The notes under the pieces: model-generated
Database searches by the model: none
Seen by the model: only the letters and a program-made list of their open reading frames with translations
Told to the model about the DNA's origin: nothing
Shown: piece after piece, positions 49,501 through 58,616 of the stretch
Position numbering within the stretch: the first letter of the stretch is position 1
Layout: each line of letters begins with the position of its first letter
Source of the DNA: Cryptomeria japonica
Taxonomy: Eukaryota > Streptophyta > Pinopsida > Cupressales > Cupressaceae
Length of the DNA stretch: 64,000 bases
NCBI RefSeq assembly: GCF_030272615.1
Contig: NC_081408.1
Coordinates: forward strand, 302,655,450-302,719,449
Reading direction: 5' to 3'
Position numbers and translations under genes: made by a program

Positions 49501-49619
49501 GCTTCTTTGTTTGGAAATGTAGATCCAAGGATCAGATCTATGCAATGACTGATGTCCCTTACCGGTGGTAGGGACCTTGGCATTCCATCTGAGATGATGC
49601 CTTGATGCTTATCAAGTAA

Positions 49620-50345
49620 CTATCTGACTATCAAGTCTATGTGCTTTGGTCCTCCTTCTTTCTCTTCTGCAAACTTCTCTTTCCTTGTCACCTTAGGACT
49701 AGGCATGAGGGCAGAGCAAACTGCACCTTTCTCTGCAATCTTCTTCATGAACTGTTTACCTTCTACTATCAGCACTCTTGTATCCTTCCCTTTTGATTCC
49801 ATCTCTTCCTCTATCAGAGGCAAGAGTTCTATCACCTTCCCATCTTTGGAGATTGAGTAGGTGTTTCTTAACCCATCACGATGAGCTTTCAAGTCATACT
49901 GTCATGGTCTCCCAAATAAGAGATGACATGCATCCATCTTGGTTATGTCAAAAAGCAACCTATCCTTGTAAGATCCAATCTGAAACTCCACCCAATCCTT
50001 CTCTTCCACCACTGCTTTCTAACCTTGGGTGAGCCATGAAACCTTATAGGGATAAGGGTGAGGTAGCTTCCTAAGTTTTAGTTTCTCTACCATTTCAAGT
50101 GATACAAAATTTTCAGTGGAACCGGAGTCTATCAAAACCTTGCATACCTTTCCTCATGCCTTTCAAGTAGTTTTGAAAAGAGATTTCCTTTGTGTAGGCT
50201 CCTTGCTAGGTACTTTCATGGTGGTTACTGCTCTCCTCATCATCAAGGCCTCTCCTCTTTCAAGTATCCATAACTATCAAGAGCATTTACACTTTGATAA
50301 GTGTTTGCACTTGCCACACTTTGACAATTAGATTCCTACACTAAA
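49620..50345 (-). pseudogene. Protease and RT-proximal linker of the chromovirus
   Basis: The retropepsin loop IDSGSTENFVSLEMVEKL has its catalytic Asp codon at 50127-50129 and keeps D-S-G-S/T. The second strand reads CHLLFGRP, followed by a TGA (49902-49904) where Trp is expected in this family, then QYDLKAHRDG. Another stop (TAG, 50019-50021) again replaces Trp. The linker to RT (open 49620-49892) is basic and unstructured and ends at IDLIVR. The stop at 49479-49481 (TAG) replaces a Gln just before RT. Confidence 0.85.
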
Positions 50346-50349
50346 TTGT

Positions 50350-51436
50350 TTCTCCTTTCTCCCATGGAGCTAGAACCCTTCTCTGGACACCTATTGGCCA
50401 TATGCTCTTCTTGATTATAGTTGTAGCATCTAGGAGGTCCTCTGCCTTGGGACCTCCCCCTAGAGGTGGTCTTCTACCCCTAAAGTTCCCTCTTGGATTC
50501 TAGCCTCCTCCATGGTTGTAACTACTCTCTCCTCTGTTGCCTTCCTAATTGGAGTCTCCCTGGTAACCAAAACAATTTCCTCTACCTCTGAAAGGGCCTC
50601 TTCCTCCTCTCTGTTGTCTCCCTTTACCTCTACCATTTTGATCCTGCCTTCTCTTCAAATTTTCCTCCACTTTGAGTGCCAATTGAAAGCACTTTTGGAT
50701 TGTCTCTGAGGTGTGAAGATTTATGTCTTCTTGGATTGTAAATCTCAACCCATTGAGATACCTTGCCACCTTATCCTCTTCACTCTCTTTCACCTTAGTC
50801 CTCACACACAACTTCATGAACTCTTTGGTATAGGAACTCATGTCCATCTCATTTTGTTTCAAATTTTGTCTCCTATGCAGTTGGATATTGTAATCCATTG
50901 GAACATAGGCTTCTTTCACCAAATCAATCATCTTCTTCCATGTAGCTATTCTTCTCTTTCCCTCTTTCACCCTCTCATCTTGGATGAATTCCACCAAGTT
51001 AGTGCAGCCCCTTTCATTTTGGATTGGGCCATCTTCACCCTTTGGTGATTTGGTATGTCTTCACTCTCAAAGAAATTGTCCAAGGAGTCTATCCACTCCA
51101 TCACATGTCAAGCTCCATCTTGCCTACAAATACTGGTAGATCCATCTTCACATCCATTGTTCTTCTTTCCATGGACTTGAGGACACTCATCAGGGGTCTC
51201 TGGTCTATAGGTACCTCTAGTTCTTCCTACATAGGGATATCCTCTTCATCCCCTTCTTCTCTAGAGTCTCTCTCTCCCCTCTCCACTTTGTCCTTCAACC
51301 GATCCATCTCATTTCTCAAGGCTTGATTCTCAGCCCTGACTACTCTTCTCTCTACCATCTGCTTCTTCACTAGGACATTCAATTCTGCATTGGTCATTCT
51401 GGAAGGTGCCTCATGGGATCCTTCTTCTTCTGACAT
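50350..51436 (-). pseudogene. Gag of the chromovirus with damaged CCHC knuckle
   Basis: I chose the start at 51436 (MSEEEGSHEAPSRMT), 37 bases after the primer site. A coiled-coil-like head (VVRAENQALRNEMDRLKDKV) precedes the retrotransposon gag domain at 50545-50997 (WKKMIDLVKEAYVPMDY, EFMKLCVRTKVKESEEDKV, RYLNGLRFTIQEDI). A Gly/Arg-rich RNA-binding tail follows (GRGKGRQQRGGRGPFRGRG). The zinc knuckle near 50385-50430 reads CYNYNQEEHMANRC: the second Cys of the C-x2-C-x4-H-x4-C pattern is Tyr, so zinc binding is probably lost. Stops separate the head from the central domain. Confidence 0.88.
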
Positions 51437-51472
51437 CTTGCCTTCTCCTTCTCTTCCAAAGGACACTTCTTT

Positions 51473-51484
51473 GCTTTGATACCA
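51473..51484 (-). other. Primer binding site of the chromovirus (tRNA-Met type)
   Basis: The minus strand reads TGGTATCAAAGC, two bases downstream of the LTR end. It differs from the usual TGGTATCAGAGC by one G-to-A change. Confidence 0.92.
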
Positions 51485-51486
51485 CT

Positions 51487-53000
51487 TGATGCAGAGGCCT
51501 ACCCAAACTCCTAATGATAAGCCCAAATGAGGTTACACTAGAGACCCTTCAACTACTCACAAGGGTCCTGCAAAGAAGGACTCTACACCTTGGATGAAAC
51601 TACTCACACACTCACTAGTCATGGGCCTACTCAAGACAAGTAAAAGGCTTCAACTCTTCAAAAGTGTTTTACCAGTGATCCCTACTCCTTGGTATTTTGT
51701 ATTTGGTCCACACATAACATCTAAGACCTCTTTCAAGCACTTTTTTTGATATTTGGCATCAAACCCTTATACCTCCTTTGTAAACCTACCCCTTCGGCTA
51801 GTAGCCCTTTTATACCGGTGTTTTGGATTTAACTCAAAAATATTCCACACCCCTACAAACAACTTAGCATTTCAGACACCCTTTTGGAAGATATAATGAT
51901 CCCCAAAATTGTTTGGTCAGATCTGCAAATATAAGGTCTATTCCCTTTAGAGGCTAAGAGACCTAATAGGGGCAATTAGCCCTATTTTCCAAAGCAACTA
52001 CCTTTACTGATAGACCAAATGAAAAATCAACTTAATAGTTATCTGGGGGGTAGTGAGCAACTTCTAATTCCAGGGTTGCATGCCTAGAATCCATCGCTAA
52101 GACAAATTATGATGACTGTCCTAAAACTTGCCCTAGGTAGTCACATAGAAATGCCTACCTAAATCTATTCATTTCTCCACACAACAAGGTCTCCCCTGAA
52201 ACAAAACATAAAATCACTAAAATACAAAGGATTCTCCTACATTTTTCCAAAGGAAGAGTTTTCTAATGCACTGGAGTGCAAGATAAAGCCATTTTGGTTC
52301 AAAACCCTCTCCAAACCCTAAGTTTTTGGGTTATAGTCAGTACAATGAAGATTTCTCTCATATCCCGAATGATTAAGACCTCAGACCACCACCAAAAGAA
52401 AAATAGTTCATCCTCCTATCCACTTCATGGAAGGTGGGATCCAATTCAATCCATACAGTCGTGTACAAGCCCTGCAAACTCAGAATTTCTAGAAAAACTA
52501 AATTGTTTTGAGTATTATTGCTTCATAAACTCCAACTCCAACAACAGCCACCTTGGGAGTTGATCCCACAAGTCTTATACAACTCTCCAATGGTTTCCCA
52601 CTGAATTTGGAGTAGGTTGGAGCTGTTGAAAGGCTTCCCCCAACCAAATTACAAAAAGTTGCACTTTTGCACTCAAAAGTTGCATTTGCAAAAGTTGCAT
52701 TTTTGCAATTTTGCTCACAAGGTTGTCATACTTCCTAAGGTTGGGATCTACACACATGGACCAACCAAACACACACACAAAACATGTCTAAAACCTATCA
52801 AACACAAATCTAAACCATCTACTACCCCTCTTTGCCACATTGTTCCAAATGGTTTCTCAAATTGCCTAATTGGTGACATGGGCTTACATGGTGGAGATTA
52901 TTTGCATACATGAAACACAAGACACTCTAACACATCCTAATGGCCCTAGTCTTCATTCGTAGGGTCATGAATAGCTTGTTGTTAAGGTGCTCTTTCACCA
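51487..53000 (-). repeat. 5' LTR of the chromovirus (1514 bp)
   Basis: Collinear with 45291-46754. One of the length differences is an expanded AAAGTTGCA-type repeat near 52660-52705 (AAAAGTTGCATTTGCAAAAG). It is followed by the target duplication CATAG. Confidence 0.93.
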
Positions 53001-53005
53001 CATAG

Positions 53006-53454
53006 TATAACCCTGAATAGGAGTACCCCACCAATTTTGGACACAGTTCCTGAAATTAGGGTGGGGAGCCCACATAATTTCATAATGTAAATGACGAGGT
53101 CCACATGGGGGTCTGTCTATCCAATGCAAAATAATAATATTATGATTAGACACGGTCCTCGGGAGGGCTTTACACATGGCATTACATCCAATGTTATTGT
53201 TGGTAGAAACAAGGAATCTATAAAGCTTAACCCAAGTAAGACTATTCCCTTTACGATCATTACACCAAGTGAAAGGTTGTCTTGTCAGTTCAATATCAAA
53301 GAGGCCTTTTGTGTTGATGAAGTTTGCAAGATTAGGCATAATATTAGAATAATCTATGAATCTACCCAACTTCTCAAAGGGTAATAGAGGTGAGTTAAAG
53401 TCACCAACTACCATCCATAAAGAATCCTAATCATCTAGAATAATAGTAAAGATC
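53006..53454 (-). pseudogene. LINE ORF2 endonuclease, C-terminal half
   Basis: The minus strand reads SLWMVVGDFNSPL, LARQ/LTRQPFTWCNDRKGN then LDRFLVS-like sequence (KLYRFLVSTNN), and SNHNIIILHW. GDFN and SDH are signature motifs of the apurinic-endonuclease-type nuclease of L1 LINEs, with Asp-Asn of GDFN intact and SDH changed to SNH (Asp to Asn). One of its edges is the chromovirus target duplication and the other is the hAT target duplication, showing that both insertions hit this domain or its border. Confidence 0.88.
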
Positions 53455-53833
53455 ATAGTAGAACTACTCACCATTAGGAAATACTCGCCAAGGCCTAAAA
53501 AAATTTGGGAAAAACTCAGCCAGTACTCGACAACTTAAAAAATTGCTTAAATTTAATTAGAAATGCATTTTTTTTTGGCAAAATTCAACGAGAAGATGCA
53601 TCCAATGAGTCAATAAATGAGAACACAAAAGAAACAAGCTGAGTCTAGATATATTTAAATGCAAAGTGGGTACAAAATCATATCTTCATGAGGACTGTAG
53701 ATGGCTGGAAGCAAAATAGTAAATAGAGTCTGTAAAACTAAAAGTAAATACATCATTGCAATTACATCTTCCTCTTCCCAACTCTAGTAAAAACTAGGGG
53801 AGAAGTAGAACTAGAGGGTCTAGTCCTAGAAGT

Positions 53834-56604
53834 CTACAGTGGGCGTGGGTGTGATTGTGCCTCCTTGCTTAGTATTTCTGGCTTAGGTTGTGGTTTGTCC
53901 TCCATCCTAGATGCAACTACGTCTCTACCTGCTCCTGGCACTGGCAATGACTCCTCATCCTCTTCATCATCCTCAATGTCATCCAGCATGAAACCAAATC
54001 CACCCCCCTCCTCCTCCATAGCATGCCTCTCCAAATCAATGATGTCATCTTCTATAAACAATGGAGGCTTCTCTTGTGATGTCCAATCATTGTAAGGATC
54101 TATATCATCCAAGTCAATTGGACCAGTTGGTGCTTCCTCTACCTTCCTTATGCGCAACCGAAGATTATATTGCACAAAGACAAGGTCATTGAAGCGTTTT
54201 TGAGCTAACTTGGTCCTCTTCTTCGTGTGGATGACTTCAAACAAGCTCCAATTGTGCTCACAACTAGATGAGCTACAAGGTTGAGATAAGATTTTGAGGG
54301 CAATTTTTTTGAGGTTTTGGGTATTTCCACCCCAACTTTGCCACCAAGCATCTGCAAACTTTAAAAAAAATTGAAAACTTAGAAATCAAAGAGAAAAGAG
54401 AAAACATAATTTATAAATTTATCAATCATTGTAGACCCCAAAATCCAAATGGCAAATGTTATACCTCGAGATTGAGTGGTTCTTCCTCTCCTGGCTAGCT
54501 CTAGAGAGAATAGCTTACCCCTTGCTTCCTCATAAGTTTGGAGTTCGGCCACAATGAGGTCTCTCACCTCAACCTCGGGTATCATCCTCTAAATGCATGT
54601 AGTGAGGCCCTCCATGACCTCTCCATCAGGATATGAGTAAGAAACCCCCAACTTAAAATGAGGGTTGAGGAAGTACCATGCTGCATGAATGGGTTCATGG
54701 AGCTGATTGTGCCACCTCATCAATAATTTCCCAAATGGGATCAAATTTGAGTGTATCCCCCTAGCAGTAAATTTTTATAGACTCCCTAGCCCTATCCATG
54801 GCCTCATAAATGTACCCCATTGGGGTTTTATCCCCATCTACTAAGCGAAGAACTCTAACCAAGGGCTCTGACAACTACAATTGAAAAATACAAATTACAA
54901 AAAGATTAGTTAATAAAGTCACAAATTAATAATGAGAGACTTGAATCAAGAATAATTAAAGATTCAAGTTTTGAAGTTACATTCACAATCTCTGTAGCCT
55001 TTTGTGCAAAATGGTTGTTGAAGACTATGCATGCGACACCCTCTCCTTCAACCTTATTTAAATAAGTTGAGTCTATCCATGCTTGACTAACAAACATTTG
55101 TTTCAAAGAAGTCAATGCAACAAGAATGCTTTGCAACATCAAGAAAAATGTTGCAAACCTTGTTACACCGTCTCTCACCAAATCTCTCCCTTGGGTGTGC
55201 TCTCTCATGAAATGTAGAACCCAAGGGTGATTGTAAATATATATTTCATGAGCCTCCTTGTATCTTCCACAACTGGAGTCACCCAATCAAGTTTTCCTAT
55301 GTCCTCTGAAAGAAGGTCAAGGACATGTGTTGCACAAGGTGTCCAAAAAAGAGTGGGGTGCCTATCTTGGAGGATTCTACCCGCAAAAGAAGAAGTTATT
55401 CTTAAGAAAGATACAACAAAGAAAAACAAAGCCACAACAAATGAAAATATTGCTAAAGGTGATAATTCAAAAGGATTCTACCTGCTGCCACATATGCTAT
55501 TGCATTATCTGTGATTATTTGCACCACACTCTCTACTCCCACCTTCATGACAATGTGCTCCAACATTCCAGCCAATGTTTATACATTTTCACCTTATTAG
55601 AGGTATCAACTAATTTCAAGAACACCACATTGTCCTTGCAAGCAACCAAAAAATTAATGGTGCGGTTTTTGCCATCTGTCCATCCATAAAAAATAATGGT
55701 GCAACCATATTTTCTCCATTCATTTCTTTGGTCCTCCACCACTTCTTTTTCCCTATCAACTGCATTTGTGAGCAACCTACAAGACCAAAGTGAAATTAGG
55801 TCATAGTACACAATTTTGATTTAATAAACAAGAAGAATAATTAAAAATGAAAACAAGTGGACTATTTACTAACCTCCCACTCAAATTCCTGTGAGAAGGG
55901 GCCTTGTACCCTTTTCCTGAAACTGTCATTGCGGTCACCAAATTCAGCCAATGAGGACTATCTGCCACATTAAATGGGATGTTGTTGAAGTACCAAAAAT
56001 CAACACATGCAATGTCTGTTTTCTCATGTGCCTCCTTATTCCGTCCAGTGGCCTCTAATGATGGTTGTTCTTCAGGTGTGTTCTTGGACACAAAATAACT
56101 ACCTATAGACTGTATTCCTGATGGTGATGCAATAGTGCTAGATACTCTACCAAAGGAAGCAGAAGTGGTCACCAAGGTGGTGTTGGATTTGCAGATACGT
56201 GGGCCACGACGAGAGCCCACTATGCCCTATAATGTTTCTTCTTCTTCAATGTTAATTGAAACACCTTGAGATTCAGCTATGGTTGCTCTTATGGCTAGTT
56301 TTGCCCTCTCCCTTTGCAATTTCTTCTCTTCCCTAGCTGAAGGTAAGGCATTAATGTCTTTTTTTATTTCATCGGTGGCCCTAGGACATACTCTAGCACC
56401 ATGCTTCTCGATGCCTGCAAGGTGGTATTTGAGGCGGTTTATGCCTCCATGAATTATACATTTAATGCAAATCATCGTCCTAGGTTTCAGTCCTTCATAG
56501 GCATACCTCCAAGCCCTATCTCTAGCACCTTTAGGACGGGTGCCTACATATCCAAATGGGCATGGTTTTAGTGGCCAATTGTACCCTGAATTTGCCATGC
56601 TCAA
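53834..56604 (-). pseudogene. hAT transposase with BED finger, DUF659 and hAT dimerisation domains
   Basis: Reading downward, the N-terminus (56227-56604) has a BED-type zinc finger (MICIKCIIHGGINRLKYHL then CPRA). Exon 2 (55874-56220) is followed by a 97-bp GT-AG intron (55777-55873) that restores the frame at NLSGRLLTNAVD. The DUF659 block shows GCTIIFYGWTDGKNRT, where the family has SDGWTD, so the catalytic Asp is Tyr (TAT for GAT). The second Asp is present in IITDNAIAYVAAG, then WTPCATHVLDLL. The C-terminal hATC dimerisation block near 54250 reads CSSSSCEHNWSLFEVIHTKK followed by RFNDLVFVQYNLRLR. An acidic tail follows. Several stops and a 90-bp insertion near 55382-55471 disable it. It would cut and paste hAT elements with matching ends. 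Confidence 0.88.
55371..55482. other. 90-bp insertion flanked by an 11-bp direct repeat in the transposase
   Basis: AGGATTCTACC occurs at 55371-55381 and 55472-55482, and the coding frame would join smoothly if one copy and the 90 bases between were removed. On the sense strand the insert is pyrimidine-rich. It could be spliced with GT...AG, but that would remove four coding bases and shift the frame. A small inserted element or an aberrant duplication is more likely. Confidence 0.65.
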
Positions 56605-57235
56605 TTAATGGTTAACTGTTAACCTATGCATACAAAGTGAAAGACAAAGTTAATATTTTAGTTTAACAATTTAACAAACTATCTAAATTAGTTTAAATAG
56701 TTTTAGACATCATTCAAAGTAGAAAAAAAAAACAATTAGGGTTTGATTTTTTTTGAAAAACTAAAGATTCTTAAAAAAAAATAGAGAAAAATTCAACAAA
56801 ACTTGTCAAAAATAGTGTTAAATCTTGTTCCAATGACTCAAAAACATTTTTGACTACTTAGGAATGATTTTCTATTCATCTAGATGCAACAAAATATGAA
56901 TAAAATGTTTTAAAAGAGCATAGAAAAAATCGGAAAGCCTACTTGGGAATTTGATTTTTCTTGAAAAACCACCTCAAATCTGCTTGGAATGAGCAAGAAT
57001 TGGTGGAAATCAGTTTGCAAGTGTGTTTTCCCCCTTCTCAGCATAAAACCAAACATAAAATGATGAATAAAACAACTTTTGACCATTTTCTGTTGCTTAT
57101 GTACACAGGCGGCCGAGTTTTTGCAGTGAGTACTTGACGAGTTTTTAACAAAACCTTCGTGAGTTTTGCCTATGAGTAAATGTCGTATTTACTCGCTAGG
57201 CAAAATTACCCACTAAGTACCTCATCTATGGTAGA

Positions 57236-57815
57236 GATCTCTTCCCATCTCTTTGCACCTAGAACGAGTGTTAGGGGCATAAATATTGAAAAGGTGCCAC
57301 AAGAATTTGTTCAAGTTGAAAGTAACAGCTAGATAATTTCATGAAGACTAAAAGATATCCCCTTCAAGTTTGCTAAGGTCCCACATGGTGACCACTCCCC
57401 CAGAAGCTCCATTATCATCACTAATGAAGAAGGAAGACCTCGACCATATTGTATCAGCAGAGTGGAAAAGGTGTCCATGGTCTTCACTTCCTAAATTAAT
57501 AGAATCTCAACTTTCTTCTCTAGAATACAGTCCCTTAGTGCAAATTGTTTTTGAGGACTATTCAACCCCCTCATATTCCATGAGAGGAACTGCATTTTTT
57601 TGGATGAAACATCAAGGGTCCTTTGCCTCCCATTGACGATTTCCCTTGCTACCTCTTTCTACCTTAAAGCCATTGTGAAGGGTGACCAATCCTATTTTCT
57701 ACCCCCACATCAATTTTCTTAGCTCTGGTTTTCCTTTTTTGAGTTGTCCATTCTTACTCGTCATCAAGCAGTTGGTTGCTCGTAGTTGCACCAGAGGATA
57801 GGAAATTTTTTTTGG
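57236..57815 (-). pseudogene. LINE ORF2 endonuclease, N-terminal part, and possible ORF1 tail
   Basis: The minus strand starts ORF2 at 57595 with MQFLSWNMRGLNSPQKQFAL, the typical start of plant L1 endonuclease (W-N-x-R-G-L-x-S). It continues to FSIFMPLTLVLGAKRWEEIS, near NIYAP in the family, before the hAT insertion point. Stops are present. The 220 bases upstream to 57815 may encode the end of ORF1 and then give way to AT-rich repeat. Confidence 0.85.
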
Positions 57816-57837
57816 AATCAGTAACTTAATATTAATT

Positions 57838-58055
57838 ACAATATAATAATATAATATTTTTTAAGTGGAATAATAAACTAATATCGGCCTACTTTATCTA
57901 AATAGGTATGCTAGTTTATATTTTACTAAATAGTCATTGTAAAAGTACAAATAAGAAGTTAAAAAATCAATAGATTTTATTTCCTTTTAAAGGTTACAAA
58001 TATGACCTCCATGATGAAGATGCGTGTTTTTAGAGCACTAGTATTATAATCAAAT
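57838..58055. repeat. Third partial copy of the AT-rich tandem unit
   Basis: ACTTAATATTAATTACAATA followed by ATATTTTTTAAGTGGAA matches the segment 38955-39040 in order, and a related GGTATGCTAG/GGGATGTTAG phrase follows. The remainder to 58055 is AT-rich without features. It indicates that the LINE composite lies within, or was bounded by, this AT-rich repeat. Confidence 0.55.
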
Positions 58056-58603
58056 ATTCTATACAAGAACATTTTTGAGAGCTAGGGATACATTTTTTTG
58101 TGGTGGTGATTGGAGAGTTTCAATGTGACTGTTGGCAATGTGTGTGATTCGATGAGGTGTGAGTTTTATGATTTGTTTGCTCCAAACTGCACTTTTGTTG
58201 TTGCTGGTCTATTGGAATGTCATAAAATATCAATCCATCTTCTTGTATAAATCAGATTTAAATTAATAAAAAGTTTGCAAGAGATGTTGGTGCAATTTGT
58301 GTAACTTGCATATTGACTAGTTAGATTTCATTGCTTTGTTCAGGTGTAGTTTTTGGTGGTACTCATTCTAGATTTCATATTGATGTTGATGTAGGTGTTT
58401 TGGTTGTTGTGACTAGTCATTCTCATGCAATAAATAGTTTCATATGATCAACAGAAGTCGTAGGAGTCTCAATTACTTTTGGTGCATTGGCAGTGTTGAT
58501 TTGCATACAATATTGTGTAGTTTTTATATAAATTTTGTGAAACCTATTTTGCATCATTTTCAAACCTGATATCATGTATAAATCAATTATTTATCTCATT
58601 ACA
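58055..58603 (+). repeat. 5' LTR (left-truncated) of an LTR retrotransposon
   Basis: Collinear with 63530-64000: TCTATACAAGAACATTT, TTGGAGAGTTTCA, TAAATCAGATTTAAATTAAT, AAAAGTTTGCA, TTTTGGTGCATTGGCAGTG recur in order with moderate divergence. It ends CTCATTACA before a primer site. The upstream part of the LTR, present in the 3' copy from 61971, is missing on this side. Confidence 0.85.
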
Positions 58604-58604
58604 A

Positions 58605-58616
58605 TGGTATCAGAGC
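58605..58616 (+). other. Primer binding site (initiator tRNA-Met type)
   Basis: TGGTATCAGAGC, one base after the LTR end. Identical to the primer site of the LARD-like element. Confidence 0.92.

Larger units (their letters stand above)
45291..53000 (-). mobile_element. Chromovirus-type Ty3/gypsy retrotransposon, structurally complete (7.7 kb)
   Basis: LTRs at 45291-46754 and 51487-53000 flank a minus-strand interior with primer site, gag, protease, RT, RNase H, integrase and chromodomain, in that order. The target duplication CATAG is present on both sides (45286-45290 and 53001-53005). LTRs differ at many sites and by about 50 bases in length, so this insertion is much older than the LARD. 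All coding parts carry stops, frameshifts and lost catalytic residues. It sits inside the LINE endonuclease/RT region, splitting it. Confidence 0.95.
53463..57227 (-). mobile_element. hAT-superfamily DNA transposon (3.8 kb), decayed
   Basis: A transposase gene fills the element. It is inserted in the LINE endonuclease reading frame, with ATAGTAGA at 53455-53462 and ATGGTAGA at 57228-57235, a 7-of-8 match as expected for an aged 8-bp hAT duplication. Terminal inverted repeats are weak, but both ends carry related ACTCG/ACTCA-rich phrases (for example AAAAACTCAGCC near 53512 and, inverted, near 57110). A hairpin of about 41 bp, GCCTATGAGTAAAT paired with ATTTACTCGCTAGGC, lies at about 57163-57203 near the right end. 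Confidence 0.85.
41953..57815 (-). mobile_element. L1-type LINE interrupted by a chromovirus and a hAT transposon
   Basis: Three minus-strand blocks form one ORF2: endonuclease start (57236-57595), endonuclease end (53006-53454) and RT plus RNase H (41953-45285). The gaps are exactly filled by two younger insertions with target duplications, so the parent was one contiguous LINE with about 4.2 kb of ORF2. About 220 bases upstream of ORF2 (to 57815) may be the ORF1 tail, so the 5' end is truncated. The 3' end is not marked by a clear poly(A) and is unresolved. Confidence 0.85.

Noticed and set aside
55382-55475. A spliceable intron in the transposase
   Set aside because: Possible GT and AG sites exist, but using them removes four coding bases and breaks the frame. 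The 11-bp direct repeat favours an insertion.
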